Below, in pieces: positions 10,184 through 19,516 of a stretch of DNA of 64,000 bases; within the stretch, counting starts at the first letter, position 1; every line of letters begins with the position of its first letter. Source of the DNA: Exilibacterium sp. (lineage in GTDB: Bacteria; Pseudomonadota; Gammaproteobacteria; Pseudomonadales; Cellvibrionaceae); the NCBI GenBank assembly GCA_028280195.1, contig JANQMH010000034.1:16208-80207 (forward strand), read 5' to 3'. Made by a program: the position numbers and the translations under genes. The notes beneath the pieces are model-generated. The model worked only from the letters and a program-made list of their open reading frames with translations. It was not told where the DNA came from and did not search any database.

Positions 10184-10458
10184 TTTCTTCGCTCTTCGCT
10201 ATTGTGTGCCTTCGGCGCAAACCTGCTCAAGTGGCACTCCCTCCACCATCTCCCCACCTCAGCACCAGACTCCCTAAAGACTACATCCACGCCCAGATCT
10301 CTCCAGATTACCTTTTGCTTAAAGTATTACTTCAGGTTTACCGCCTAACCCCCTGTTTTCCCCTTTATGCCAGCAATAAAAGCCACATCTTTTAAAACAT
10401 TTGCCAACCAGTTCTCGCTGAATCCCCGCCAGATCCCCGCAATCCCCTCGATTCTCAC

Positions 10459-10486
10459 TTGACTTTAATGCGCTCCGACTTATAGT
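10459..10486 (+). promoter_or_regulatory. Sigma-70 type promoter of the dcw cluster
   Basis: TTGACT (10459-10464) and TATAGT (10481-10486) are separated by 16 bases, close to the consensus. Transcription would start around 10493, directly at the first MraZ box, so repressor binding would block initiation. The same geometry is known for Pmra of E. coli. Confidence 0.75.
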
Positions 10487-10493
10487 GTGCAAA

Positions 10494-10550
10494 GGTGGAA
10501 AAAAGTGGCTAAAAGTGGTTTATAGTGGTTTTCCTGCTTGGAAAGTGGGA
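10494..10550 (+). promoter_or_regulatory. MraZ operator: phased GTGG boxes
   Basis: GTGG occurs at 10495, 10505, 10515, 10525 and again at 10545, all on one exact 10-bp helical phase; the 10535 position is degenerate. MraZ proteins bind several TGGGN-type repeats spaced by 5 bases (10-bp period) upstream of their own gene. Four contiguous boxes plus one displaced box is more than the three in E. coli. Confidence 0.8.
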
Positions 10551-10582
10551 AAAAAGGGTTGGTTGAGGGTAGTTGAAGGTCA

Positions 10583-11026
10583 ATGTTTCTAGGTAGCCAG
10601 GCCATAAATATGGACGCCAAAGGGCGTATGGCGATACCGGCGCGCACCCGCGAGGCGCTGGCGGCTGCCTGTGACGGTCAGATTGTGGTGACCGCCCATA
10701 CCGAAGAGCGCTGCCTGCTGGTCTACCCCGAACCCCAGTGGCGGGAAATACTGCCCAAAATCGAACAACTGCCCGCTTTTAACAAAGTTGCAAGGCGCGC
10801 CCAGCGGCTGCTGATCGGCTATGCCTGCGCGCTGGAAATGGATGCCAACGGCCGCATCCTGGTGCCGCCGACCTTGCGCGATTACGCCGGCCTGGAAAAA
10901 AAACTCATGCTGGTGGGGCAGGGTAAACGCCTGGAGCTATGGAGCGAGGAGCGCTGGACAGCCTGGCTGGACGAGTCTTCGGTCGACGACGAAATGCCCG
11001 AAGAAATGCAGTCGCTGTCGTTCTAG
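10583..11026 (+). CDS. mraZ: Transcriptional regulator MraZ
   Basis: A 147-residue protein with two SpoVT/AbrB-like swapped-hairpin domains. Each carries the DxxGR signature: [12 protein letters not shown] near residue 10 and [19 protein letters not shown] near residue 90. MraZ forms rings and represses the dcw promoter. It is the first gene of the cluster and sits right behind the phased GTGG boxes. The next gene, rsmH, starts 8 bases after its stop. Confidence 0.95.
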   Translation: MFLGSQAINMDAKGRMAIPARTREALAAACDGQIVVTAHTEERCLLVYPEPQWREILPKIEQLPAFNKVARRAQRLLIGYACALEMDANGRILVPPTLRDYAGLEKKLMLVGQGKRLELWSEERWTAWLDESSVDDEMPEEMQSLSF

Positions 11027-11034
11027 GAGCTGCG

Positions 11035-11967
11035 ATGAGCGACGCCTCCCACCAAACTGTCCTCCTGCGCGAGGCGGTCGAGTCGCTGGTTGTGGACCGC
11101 GCCGGCAGCTACATCGACGGCACCTTCGGCCGCGGTGGTCACAGCCGCATGATTTTGCAGCAGCTGGCGGCGGCCGGTCGCTTGATCGCCTTCGACAAGG
11201 ATCCCGAGGCGATAGCGGAAGCGCGCCGGCAGCTGGCCGCTGACAACCGCTTCGAGATTGTGCACCGCTCTTTTGCCGGGCTGGCCGGGGTGGTGGCCGA
11301 GCGCGGGCTGGCCGGGCGCATCGACGGCGTGCTGCTGGATCTGGGCGTATCCTCGCCGCAGCTGGACAGCGCCGCGCGGGGCTTCAGCTTTCTCAATGAC
11401 GGTCCCCTCGATATGCGCATGGACACCTCGCGCGGCATGACCGCGGCGCAGTGGATCAATAGCGCCGCGCTCGAAGATATCGCCAGAGTATTGAAGGAGT
11501 TCGGCGAGGAGCGTTTTGCCCGGCGCATGGCCGCTGCGGTGGTGCGCCGGCGCCAGGCGCAGCCGTTTGCGCGCACGCTCGAGCTGGCGGAGACCCTGGC
11601 GGCGGCGAATCCGGCCTGGGAGAAGGGCAGGCATCCGGCGACGCGAGCGTTTCAGGCGATTCGCATTTATATCAACGACGAACTGGGCGATCTGCAGGCG
11701 GTGCTGGATCAGGCTCTGGAGGCGATGAAAACCGGCGGGCGGCTGGTGGTCATCAGCTTTCACTCCCTCGAGGACCGGCTGGTAAAACGCTTTATCCGCC
11801 GCCACGAGCGCGGTGACCGCCTGCCGAAAGGCCTGCCGGTTACCGACAGACAGCTGCATAGGCGCCTGCGCCGCGTCGGTCGCGGGGTTCGGCCTGAGAG
11901 CGATGAAGTTAGTGCTAACATACGCTCCAGAAGCGCGATGATGCGGGTAGCAGAAAAGATAGCTTAG
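11035..11967 (+). CDS. rsmH: 16S rRNA m4C1402 methyltransferase RsmH
   Basis: A 310-residue SAM-dependent enzyme that N4-methylates C1402, the same nucleotide that RsmI modifies on the ribose. The SAM-binding motif is [10 protein letters not shown] at about 28-37. [20 protein letters not shown] and [12 protein letters not shown] are family signatures. An open frame continues upstream to 10939 inside mraZ, but ATG 11035 has TAGGAG just upstream and gives the usual N-terminus, [13 protein letters not shown]. Part of the mra transcript. Confidence 0.95.
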   Translation: MSDASHQTVLLREAVESLVVDRAGSYIDGTFGRGGHSRMILQQLAAAGRLIAFDKDPEAIAEARRQLAADNRFEIVHRSFAGLAGVVAERGLAGRIDGVLLDLGVSSPQLDSAARGFSFLNDGPLDMRMDTSRGMTAAQWINSAALEDIARVLKEFGEERFARRMAAAVVRRRQAQPFARTLELAETLAAANPAWEKGRHPATRAFQAIRIYINDELGDLQAVLDQALEAMKTGGRLVVISFHSLEDRLVKRFIRRHERGDRLPKGLPVTDRQLHRRLRRVGRGVRPESDEVSANIRSRSAMMRVAEKIA

Positions 11968-12077
11968 CGGTTCGGGTCCGGTTCAGGTTGCCCATGAGAG
12001 TATGGCCGGTGCAAAAGCAGCGGCTGCAAAGATAACAAACGGTTGGCATCGAGTGGGATATCAGTGGCGGTCAGGTG

Positions 12078-12386
12078 ATGGTTTTCAAGCAGTGGTTGAT
12101 AGCGGCAATCCCCCGGCCCAGCCCCGTCCAGGTGGGCCTGGTTCTGTTGTGGCTGGCGCTGTTAGTGTCAGCGCTGGGGGTGGTATATGCCACCCACCAG
12201 AGCCGCCAGCTGGTGCATCAGCTGGAGCTGGCGCGGCGGGAGTCGGCGCAACTGCAGGTGGCCTGGGGCCAGTATCTGCTGGAGCAGAGCACCTGGGCGG
12301 CCTATCAGCGCATCGAACAGGTGGCTGCCGAGCGCCTGGATATGCACGTACCGGCGACTGAAGACATTGTGATGGTGAAGCAGTGA
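12078..12386 (+). CDS. ftsL: Cell division protein FtsL
   Basis: A 102-residue bitopic membrane protein. It has a short cytoplasmic tail, one transmembrane segment at about 18-37 (VGLVLLWLALLVSALGVVYA), then a periplasmic heptad-repeat coiled coil (SRQLVHQLELARRESAQLQ) ending in RLDMHVP, which is typical of FtsL. It forms the FtsQBL complex that activates FtsW-FtsI. GTG 12075 directly precedes ATG 12078, and the ATG is preferred. The stop overlaps the GTG start of ftsI. Confidence 0.9.
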   Translation: MVFKQWLIAAIPRPSPVQVGLVLLWLALLVSALGVVYATHQSRQLVHQLELARRESAQLQVAWGQYLLEQSTWAAYQRIEQVAAERLDMHVPATEDIVMVKQ

Positions 12387-14143
12387 AAAAACGCAGCAAA
12401 CAGGGCTACCCCGAGGCGCCGATAGCGCGCTGGCGCTTTTACGGTGCCGGCGCGCTGCTGTGTCTGCTGGGGCTGGGGCTGCTGTGGCGCGTTGCCGGAC
12501 TGCAGGTGATACCGGGAGAGGACAAGGGCTTCGAGTTTCTGCAGGACCAGGGTGTGGCGCGCACAGTCAGAGTCGAACCGATCAGCGCCTACCGCGGCGT
12601 GATTACCGATCGCCGCGGCGAGCCGCTGGCGGTCAGTTCGCCGGTAGTGTCGATCTGGGCCGACCCCGGCATATTACAAGCCGGCCAGCCCGATACGGCC
12701 GCGCTGGCCAAAGCCCTGGGTACCAGCGGCACCGCGCTAGAGGAAAAACTGCAGCGCTTCCGCGACAGGGAGTTCGTCTATTTGAAGCGCCATCTGCCGC
12801 CACAGGACGCTGACAAAGTGCTGTCCGCAGGTGTGGCCGGCGTTTTTGCCCAGACTGAATACCGGCGCTTTTACCCCGCCGGCGAAGTGGCCTCGCACCT
12901 GGTGGGCTTTACCGATATCGACGACCGCGGCCAGGAAGGTATGGAACTGGCGTACGAGCAGTGGCTGGCCGGCGTGCAGGGCGCCAAGCGCGTGGTAAAA
13001 GATCTCAAAGGCCGGGTCGTCAAGGAGGAAAAACTGTTGCGCGCGGCGCGCGCCGGGCAGGCGCTGACCCTGAGCATCGACCTGCGCCTGCAGTACCTGG
13101 CCTATCGCGAACTCAAGACCACGGTAACCGAGCACCAGGCGCGCGGCGGCTCGGTGGTGGTGCTGGACACGCTGACCGGCGAGGTGCTGGCGATTGCCAA
13201 CCAGCCCGCCTACAACCCCAATGACCGGCGTCGTATCCGCCCGGCGGAGATGCGCAACCGCGCCATTATCGACCAGTTTGAGCCCGGTTCCACCATGAAG
13301 CCGGTTACGGTGATGGCGGCGCTGGAAACCAAGCGCTACTCGCCGCGCACGCTGGTGGACACCAACCCGGGCCATATCCGCGTCGGCCGCAAAACACTGC
13401 TCGACCCGAAGAACTACGGCATTATCGATGTTACCAAAATCATAACCAAGTCGAGCCAGGTGGGGCTGACCAAGCTGGCGCTGGACCTGGAGCCGCAGCA
13501 GATTCTCGATATGTATTTCCGCCTGGGGCTCGGGCAGAGCACCGGCAGCGGCTTTCCCGGCGAGAATGTCGGCCTGCTGCCGAGCCGCAGCCGCTGGCAG
13601 CCGATCGAGCGGGCCAACTTCGCTTTTGGCTACGGCCTCAGCCTCACCACGCTGCAGCTGGCGCAGGCCTACAGTGTGATCGCCAACGGCGGCCTGAAGA
13701 AACCCGTTTCACTGGTAAAACTGGCGCGCGCGCCGGTGGTGGAGAATGTGGTCGATGCGCAGATCACCCGCCAGGTGCTGTCCATGCTGCGCACCGTAGT
13801 GGGACCCGGCGGCACCGCCGGCCGCGCCCGCCTGGATGCCTACAGTGTGGCCGGCAAGACCGGTACGGTGCATAAAGTCGGCCCGCAGGGCTATGCGGTA
13901 GAGCGCAAAATGGCCCTGTTTGCCGGTATCGCGCCGGCGGAAAAGCCGCGTATTGTGGTAGTGACGGTCATCGATGAACCCAGCCGCGGCAAGTATTTCG
14001 GCGGCGAAGTGGCGGCGCCGCTGTTTTCCAAAATCGCCGCCGGCGCGCTGCGCCTGCTGGATGTGCCGCCGCAGCAGAACAGCCGTGTGGCCGGCCAGGC
14101 GCCGCGCCCGGGCAGGGCCGTGAAAAAGGAGCCGGTGGGCTGA
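12383..14143 (+). CDS. ftsI: Septal peptidoglycan transpeptidase FtsI (PBP3)
   Basis: A 586-residue class B penicillin-binding protein. It has an N-terminal transmembrane anchor (~20-40), a pedestal domain starting RGVITDRRGEPLAVS, and a transpeptidase domain. Catalytic motifs: S303-T-M-K306 (FEPGSTMKPVTV) and K492-T-G in AGKTGTVHK. The second motif reads S357-S-Q (KSSQVG) where E. coli and P. aeruginosa have SSN. The GTG start at 12383 overlaps the ftsL stop. Cross-links septal peptidoglycan with FtsW as partner. Confidence 0.95.
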   Translation: MKKRSKQGYPEAPIARWRFYGAGALLCLLGLGLLWRVAGLQVIPGEDKGFEFLQDQGVARTVRVEPISAYRGVITDRRGEPLAVSSPVVSIWADPGILQAGQPDTAALAKALGTSGTALEEKLQRFRDREFVYLKRHLPPQDADKVLSAGVAGVFAQTEYRRFYPAGEVASHLVGFTDIDDRGQEGMELAYEQWLAGVQGAKRVVKDLKGRVVKEEKLLRAARAGQALTLSIDLRLQYLAYRELKTTVTEHQARGGSVVVLDTLTGEVLAIANQPAYNPNDRRRIRPAEMRNRAIIDQFEPGSTMKPVTVMAALETKRYSPRTLVDTNPGHIRVGRKTLLDPKNYGIIDVTKIITKSSQVGLTKLALDLEPQQILDMYFRLGLGQSTGSGFPGENVGLLPSRSRWQPIERANFAFGYGLSLTTLQLAQAYSVIANGGLKKPVSLVKLARAPVVENVVDAQITRQVLSMLRTVVGPGGTAGRARLDAYSVAGKTGTVHKVGPQGYAVERKMALFAGIAPAEKPRIVVVTVIDEPSRGKYFGGEVAAPLFSKIAAGALRLLDVPPQQNSRVAGQAPRPGRAVKKEPVG

Positions 14144-15675
14144 TGGCGGCAGCGGCGCAACAGGTTTACACCCGCCTCGGCGACTTGCTGCCGGACATAT
14201 CGCTGCCGGGCGACATCGCCGCACTGACGGTGCAGGCGCTGTGTATCGACAGCCGCCAGCTGCAGCGCGGCGATGTCTTTGTCGCGCTGCGCGGCCACAG
14301 CGCCGACGGCCGCGACTTTATCGACGCCGCGGTGGCCGCCGGCGCCGCGGCGGTGCTGGCCGAGGCGGATGCGGGCGGTATCGGCACGGCCGGCGGGGTA
14401 GCGGTGGTCAAGGTGCCGCAATTGTCTGCCAGGCTGAGCGCCATGGCCGGCCGCCTCTACGGCCGGCCGTCGCAGAAAATGCGTGTAGTGGGGGTGACCG
14501 GTACCAACGGCAAAACCACCTGCAGCCTGCTGGCGGCGCAACTGGAAACGCTGCTCGGCCACAGCGGCGCCAGCCTCGGTACCCTCGGCTACGGCCTGGC
14601 GGCGGATGCGGAGCTGACCGGCAGCGAACTGACCACGCCGGATGCGGTATCGGTGCAGCGCCTGCTCAGCCAGCTGCAGCAGCGCGGCGCGCGGGCGGTG
14701 GCCATGGAGGTTTCCTCCCACAGCCTGAGCCAGGCGCGGGTGGCAGGTGTGGATTTCGAGGTGGCGATATTCACCAATTTGACCCGCGACCATCTCGACT
14801 ACCACGGCGATATGCGGCGCTACGGCGAGGCCAAACGCAAACTGTTCGAGATGCCCGGCCTGCGCCACGCGGTGATCAACCTCGACGACGACTTCGGCCG
14901 CCATATGCTGCAGTCGCTGCAGGGGCCGCGGCTGTGGAGCTACAGCATCGGCGGCGGCCGCGCCGATGTGCAGGCGCTGCAGCCGCTGTACTCGGCCAGA
15001 GGCGTGGAGGCGCAGGTGATTTCGCCGTGGGGGGAAGGGCGCCTGCGCAGCCCGCTGCTGGGTGAATTCAACCTCAGCAATCTGCTGGCGGTGATTACCG
15101 CCGCCTGCGTGCAGGGGGCGAGTTTTGCCGAGGTGATGTCGCTGCTGCCGCAGCTGAAGCCGGTGGTGGGGCGCATGCAGCGCATCGATATCGACAGCGA
15201 CATCGATGTGGTTATCGACTATGCCCACACCCCCGATGCGCTGCAACAGGCACTGGCGTCGCTGCGCGCCGGCGTCGACGGCGCACTCTGGTGTGTATTC
15301 GGCTGCGGTGGCGACCGCGACAAGGGTAAACGCGCACCCATGGGTGCGGTGGCCGAGCGCCTCGCCGACCGGCTGGTGATTACCAGTGACAACCCGCGCG
15401 GCGAGGAGCCGCTGGCGATCATTGGCGATATCGAGGCGGGCCTGACCGGCGCCAGCCTGGTGCAGATCGAGCCGGACCGCGCCGCGGCGATCGAACTGGC
15501 CGTGACCCGCGCGCCGGCCGGGGCCTGTGTACTGATCGCCGGCAAGGGCCACGAACAATATCAGCAGGTCGGCAGTCGCCGCCTGCCTTTCAGCGATCTG
15601 GTGCAGGCGCGTCTGGGCCTGCGCCAGCGCAACAAGGGTGACAAGGGTAAAGACGAGACAGAGGTAACGCTGTGA
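14143..15675 (+). CDS. murE: UDP-MurNAc-tripeptide synthetase MurE
   Basis: A 510-residue Mur ligase. The ATP-binding loop GVTGTNGKTT lies at about 117-126, and the central signature EVSSHSLSQARV follows. The D416-N-P-R motif (SDNPRGEEP) is the one that specifies meso-diaminopimelate rather than lysine, so the peptidoglycan should be the usual Gram-negative DAP type. The ATG overlaps the ftsI stop (ATGA), indicating translational coupling. Confidence 0.95.
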   Translation: MAAAAQQVYTRLGDLLPDISLPGDIAALTVQALCIDSRQLQRGDVFVALRGHSADGRDFIDAAVAAGAAAVLAEADAGGIGTAGGVAVVKVPQLSARLSAMAGRLYGRPSQKMRVVGVTGTNGKTTCSLLAAQLETLLGHSGASLGTLGYGLAADAELTGSELTTPDAVSVQRLLSQLQQRGARAVAMEVSSHSLSQARVAGVDFEVAIFTNLTRDHLDYHGDMRRYGEAKRKLFEMPGLRHAVINLDDDFGRHMLQSLQGPRLWSYSIGGGRADVQALQPLYSARGVEAQVISPWGEGRLRSPLLGEFNLSNLLAVITAACVQGASFAEVMSLLPQLKPVVGRMQRIDIDSDIDVVIDYAHTPDALQQALASLRAGVDGALWCVFGCGGDRDKGKRAPMGAVAERLADRLVITSDNPRGEEPLAIIGDIEAGLTGASLVQIEPDRAAAIELAVTRAPAGACVLIAGKGHEQYQQVGSRRLPFSDLVQARLGLRQRNKGDKGKDETEVTL

Positions 15676-17036
15676 TCAGATTATTTTCCCTGGCCGAGGT
15701 GGCCGCTGAGATCGGGGCCGAACTGTGCGGCGGCGACTGTCGCTTCGAGCGCCTGAGCACCGACAGCCGCGCACTGCTTGCCGGCGATCTGTTTGTGGCC
15801 CTGCGCGGCGACAAGTTTGACGGTCACCGCTTTGTCGGCACCGCGCTCGAGCGCGGTGCCTGCGCGGTGGTGGTGGAGGCACAGCAGCCACAGCTGGCGC
15901 TGCCGCAACTGGTGGTGACAGACACCACCCGCGCGCTGGGACAGATAGCCGCCCTCAACCGCGCGGCGTTTGACGGCGCGGTGGTGGCGATAACCGGCAG
16001 CGCCGGCAAGACCAGTGTCAAGGGTATGAGTGCCGCCATTCTCGCCGAGCGCGGCGCCGTGCACGCAACCCGCGGCAACCAGAACAACCATATCGGTGTG
16101 CCGCTGACACTGCTGGATCTGAACGCCGATCACCGTTTTGCGGTGATTGAGATGGGCGCCAACGGCCCCGGGGAAATTGCCTATCTGACCGGCCTGGCGC
16201 AACCCGATGTGGCCATGGTCAACAATGTGATGCCCGCCCACCTGGAGGGCTTTGGCTCCATAGATGGTGTCGCGCAGGCGAAGTCCGAGATTTTTTCCGG
16301 CCTGCGCGCCGGCGGTACCGCAGTGGTCAACCTGGACGACGATTATGCCGGCCGCTACCTGCAGTTGCTGGGTGATACGCCGCTGCTGACTTTCAGCCTC
16401 AGCGACAGCCGCGCCGATTTCCGCGCCGGGCGCTGCGGCGACAATGCCGCCGGCCAGGTCTGGTTTGAACTGCAGTGCCCGGCCGGTGTGGCCGAGATCC
16501 AGCTGCGGGTGGTGGGGCGCCACAATATCGCCAATGCCCTGGCGGCGGCCGCCTGCACCAGCAAAGTGGGGGCTGAACTCAGCGATATCGTTGCCGGCCT
16601 GGAACGTTTTGAGAATATTGCCGGGCGCATGCAGATCGTTGCCGGCGAGGCCGGCAGTGTCATTATCGACGATTCCTACAATGCCAACCCCACCGCGGTG
16701 CGCGCGGCCATCGATACCCTGCTCGGCCGGCCGGGCGAGAGCGTATTGGTACTCGGCGACCTGGCCGAACTCGGCGACGAAGCCGCCGAACTGCACCGCC
16801 AGCTCGGGGTCTACGCGCGCGAGCAGGGCGTGGCGCAGATGATTTCGGTAGGTGTGCTCAGCCGTCACGCCAGCGATGCCTTTGGCGCCGATGCCGAGCA
16901 TTTCTCAGACCACGACGCCGCCGTGGCGTATCTGCGCCCGCGGTTGCACAAAGACATGGTGTTGCTGATCAAAGGGTCGTTCAGCTCGCATATGGACAAG
17001 GTGGTGCGGGCACTGAAGGCCGGCGGAGAAAAATAA
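15672..17036 (+). CDS. murF: UDP-MurNAc-tripeptide:D-Ala-D-Ala ligase MurF
   Basis: A 454-residue Mur ligase that adds D-Ala-D-Ala to complete the pentapeptide. P-loop [13 protein letters not shown] near residue 107, then [16 protein letters not shown], and the C-terminal [15 protein letters not shown] signature. It begins with GTG at 15672, overlapping the murE stop by four bases. Confidence 0.95.
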   Translation: MIRLFSLAEVAAEIGAELCGGDCRFERLSTDSRALLAGDLFVALRGDKFDGHRFVGTALERGACAVVVEAQQPQLALPQLVVTDTTRALGQIAALNRAAFDGAVVAITGSAGKTSVKGMSAAILAERGAVHATRGNQNNHIGVPLTLLDLNADHRFAVIEMGANGPGEIAYLTGLAQPDVAMVNNVMPAHLEGFGSIDGVAQAKSEIFSGLRAGGTAVVNLDDDYAGRYLQLLGDTPLLTFSLSDSRADFRAGRCGDNAAGQVWFELQCPAGVAEIQLRVVGRHNIANALAAAACTSKVGAELSDIVAGLERFENIAGRMQIVAGEAGSVIIDDSYNANPTAVRAAIDTLLGRPGESVLVLGDLAELGDEAAELHRQLGVYAREQGVAQMISVGVLSRHASDAFGADAEHFSDHDAAVAYLRPRLHKDMVLLIKGSFSSHMDKVVRALKAGGEK

Positions 17037-17038
17037 CA

Positions 17039-18121
17039 ATGCTCTTGTGGCTAGCGGAATACTTACAGCAGCACATCAGTGGTTTTGGTGTATTCCAGTA
17101 CCTGACCTTTCGCGGCATTCTCGGTGTGCTGACCGCGCTGCTGATTTCACTGGTGCTGGGGCCGTGGATGATCAAACGGCTGAACCAGTTGCAGATCGGC
17201 CAGGCAGTGCGCGACGACGGGCCGGAAACCCATTTGAGCAAGTCGGGCACACCGACCATGGGCGGCACGCTGATTCTGGCGGCGATTTTCATCAGCGCGC
17301 TGTTGTGGTCGGATCTGAGCAATCGCTATGTCTGGGTGGTGCTGCTGGTAACCGCACTGTTCGGTGCGGTCGGCTGGGTCGACGACTATCGCAAAGTGGT
17401 GGAGTCCAATTCCCGCGGCCTGCCGGCGCGCTGGAAATACTTCTGGCAGTCGGTGGGCGGCCTGGGCGCGGCGGCGTTTCTTTACTACTCGTCAGTGGTG
17501 CCCGCCGAAACCCAATTGATCGTGCCGTTTTTTAAGGCGGTGGCCATCGATATGGGGCTGTTTTATATCGCCCTGACCTACTTCGTTGTGGTCGGCGCCA
17601 GCAACGCCGTGAATCTGACCGACGGTCTCGACGGCCTGGCGATCATGCCGACGGTGATGGTGGGCACGGCGCTGGGTGTGATCGCCTACCTGGTGGGCAA
17701 CGCCAATTTTGCCAGCTATCTGCATGTGCCCTATATCCCCGGCACCGGTGAGCTGGTGGTGTTCTGTGCGGCGCTGGCCGGCGCCGGCCTGGGCTTTCTG
17801 TGGTTCAACACCTATCCCGCCCAGGTATTTATGGGCGATGTCGGCGCCCTGGCCCTGGGCGCGGCGCTGGGGGTGATTGCCGTGATCGTGCGGCACGAAA
17901 TCGTGTTTTTTATTATGGGCGGGGTTTTTGTCATGGAAACCATTTCGGTCATTTTACAGGTGGGCTCTTTCAAATTGACCGGCCGGCGAATTTTTCGCAT
18001 GGCGCCCCTGCACCACCACTTCGAGCTGAAAGGCTGGCCGGAGCCGCGGGTGATCGTGCGTTTCTGGATCATTACGGTGATGCTGGTGCTGTTCGGTCTG
18101 GCGACGCTGAAACTGCGTTGA
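17039..18121 (+). CDS. mraY: Phospho-MurNAc-pentapeptide translocase MraY
   Basis: A 360-residue polytopic membrane enzyme that makes lipid I from UDP-MurNAc-pentapeptide and undecaprenyl phosphate. Signatures: [22 protein letters not shown] with the catalytic aspartates, [13 protein letters not shown] near residue 193, [15 protein letters not shown], and [16 protein letters not shown] with the HHH loop. It starts 2 bases after murF. Confidence 0.96.
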   Translation: MLLWLAEYLQQHISGFGVFQYLTFRGILGVLTALLISLVLGPWMIKRLNQLQIGQAVRDDGPETHLSKSGTPTMGGTLILAAIFISALLWSDLSNRYVWVVLLVTALFGAVGWVDDYRKVVESNSRGLPARWKYFWQSVGGLGAAAFLYYSSVVPAETQLIVPFFKAVAIDMGLFYIALTYFVVVGASNAVNLTDGLDGLAIMPTVMVGTALGVIAYLVGNANFASYLHVPYIPGTGELVVFCAALAGAGLGFLWFNTYPAQVFMGDVGALALGAALGVIAVIVRHEIVFFIMGGVFVMETISVILQVGSFKLTGRRIFRMAPLHHHFELKGWPEPRVIVRFWIITVMLVLFGLATLKLR

Positions 18122-18166
18122 CCGCGCTAGTGACGGGCAATTGATGAGCGATGGCAGATAGCAATT

Positions 18167-19516
18167 ATGGTTGAGCTTATAGCGCAGGGTGGAATCACCG
18201 CCGTGGTCGGCCTCGGTGCCACCGGCCTGTCGGTGGCGCGCTATTTTGCCGCTCAGGGGCGCCGTTTTGTGATGCTGGATACGCGTCAAAACCCGCCTAA
18301 TCTCGGCGTGTTTCAGCGCGACTTTCCCGACATCCACTGCGAGCTGGGCGAACTCAACAGCGACACACTCTGTGCCGTGGATGAGATTGTGCTGAGCCCC
18401 GGCGTGGCGCCGGGCAACGCCGCGGTGGTGGCGGCCCGCGCCCAGGGTGTCAGCGTACTCGGCGATGTGGAATTGTTTGCCCGCGCTGCGCGCGCGCCGA
18501 TTGTGGCGATTACCGGCTCCAATGCCAAAAGTACGGTCACCACCCTGGTCGGCGAGATGGCCAGGGCGGCCGGTATCGATGTCAGGGTCGGCGGCAATCT
18601 CGGTACACCGGCGCTGGATTTGCTCGACGACAGCGCACAACTCTATGTGTTGGAATTATCCAGTTTTCAGTTGGAGACCACCGACAATTTGCAGGCTGAG
18701 GCGGCCAGCATTCTCAATATGAGCGCCGACCACCTGGATCGTTACAATTCTATGGTGGAGTATCACGCCGCCAAACAGCGCATCTATTTCGGCGCTCGCC
18801 AGATTGTGGTCAATCGCGATGATCCCCTGACTCAGACGCTGCCGGTGGCGGGGGTGCGCTGTATCCGCTTCGGTATGGGGCAGCCCGACCTGCGCGACTT
18901 CGGCCTGCTCGAAGCCGAGGGCGAGGAGTTTCTCGCCCACGGCCTGGATAAAATTCTGCCGCTGCGGCAGCTGGCGCTGCGCGGCCGGCACAATATTGCC
19001 AACGCGCTGGCGGCCATGGCGCTGGCTTACGCCATCAGCCTGCCGACTGCGGCGGTAACTGAAACCCTGCGGCGCTTCCGGGGCCTGCCGCATCGCTGCC
19101 AGTGGGTGGGTGAAAAAGACGGCATCGAATTCTTCAACGACTCCAAGGGCACCAACACCGGCGCCACGCTGGCGGCGATACAAGGGCTGGCGCGGTCGCC
19201 CGGCAAGATTGTGCTGATCGCCGGCGGCGAGGCCAAGGATGCGGACTTCAGCAGCCTGGCCGACGCATTTCGCAGCCAGGTGCGCGCGGCGGTGCTGATC
19301 GGCCGCGATGCCGCCGCGCTGGGCCGGGTTGCGGAGCTGCACACCCGGGTGGTTTACGCGCAAACCCTGGACCAAGCGGTGCGCAGCGCCGCGCAACTGG
19401 CGCAGGCCGGCGATGCGGTGCTGTTGTCGCCGGCCTGCGCCAGCTTCGATATGTTTGAAAACTATCAGGATCGCGGCAACCAGTTTATCCGCGCGGTCGA
19501 GGAGTGGCTGGCATGA
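18167..19516 (+). CDS. murD: UDP-MurNAc-L-alanine:D-glutamate ligase MurD
   Basis: A 449-residue Mur ligase. The Rossmann start AVVGLGATGLSVARYF binds the uridine part. The P-loop reads TGSNAKSTVTTLVGEM near 113-122, with Ala where E. coli has Gly; the same variant is seen in pseudomonads. [15 protein letters not shown] and FNDSKGTNTGATLAA are family motifs. It precedes ftsW with a short overlap. Confidence 0.95.
   Translation: MVELIAQGGITAVVGLGATGLSVARYFAAQGRRFVMLDTRQNPPNLGVFQRDFPDIHCELGELNSDTLCAVDEIVLSPGVAPGNAAVVAARAQGVSVLGDVELFARAARAPIVAITGSNAKSTVTTLVGEMARAAGIDVRVGGNLGTPALDLLDDSAQLYVLELSSFQLETTDNLQAEAASILNMSADHLDRYNSMVEYHAAKQRIYFGARQIVVNRDDPLTQTLPVAGVRCIRFGMGQPDLRDFGLLEAEGEEFLAHGLDKILPLRQLALRGRHNIANALAAMALAYAISLPTAAVTETLRRFRGLPHRCQWVGEKDGIEFFNDSKGTNTGATLAAIQGLARSPGKIVLIAGGEAKDADFSSLADAFRSQVRAAVLIGRDAAALGRVAELHTRVVYAQTLDQAVRSAAQLAQAGDAVLLSPACASFDMFENYQDRGNQFIRAVEEWLA

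Larger units (their letters stand above)
10184..10582. other. Leader region between rnpB and mraZ
   Basis: No gene is seen. The first 250 bases after rnpB are pyrimidine-rich and carry no obvious strong hairpin terminator. The last 130 bases hold the dcw promoter and the MraZ operator (separate entries). Confidence 0.6.

Noticed and set aside
9828..10220. A minus-strand open frame over the 9.8-10.2 kb region
   Set aside because: The DNA is the RNase P RNA gene, with all its conserved blocks on the plus strand.
13891..15558. A 555-codon minus-strand open frame across ftsI and murE
   Set aside because: It is antisense to two certain genes; high GC content leaves the opposite frame open, and the translation is rich in His/Gln/Arg without any family motif.
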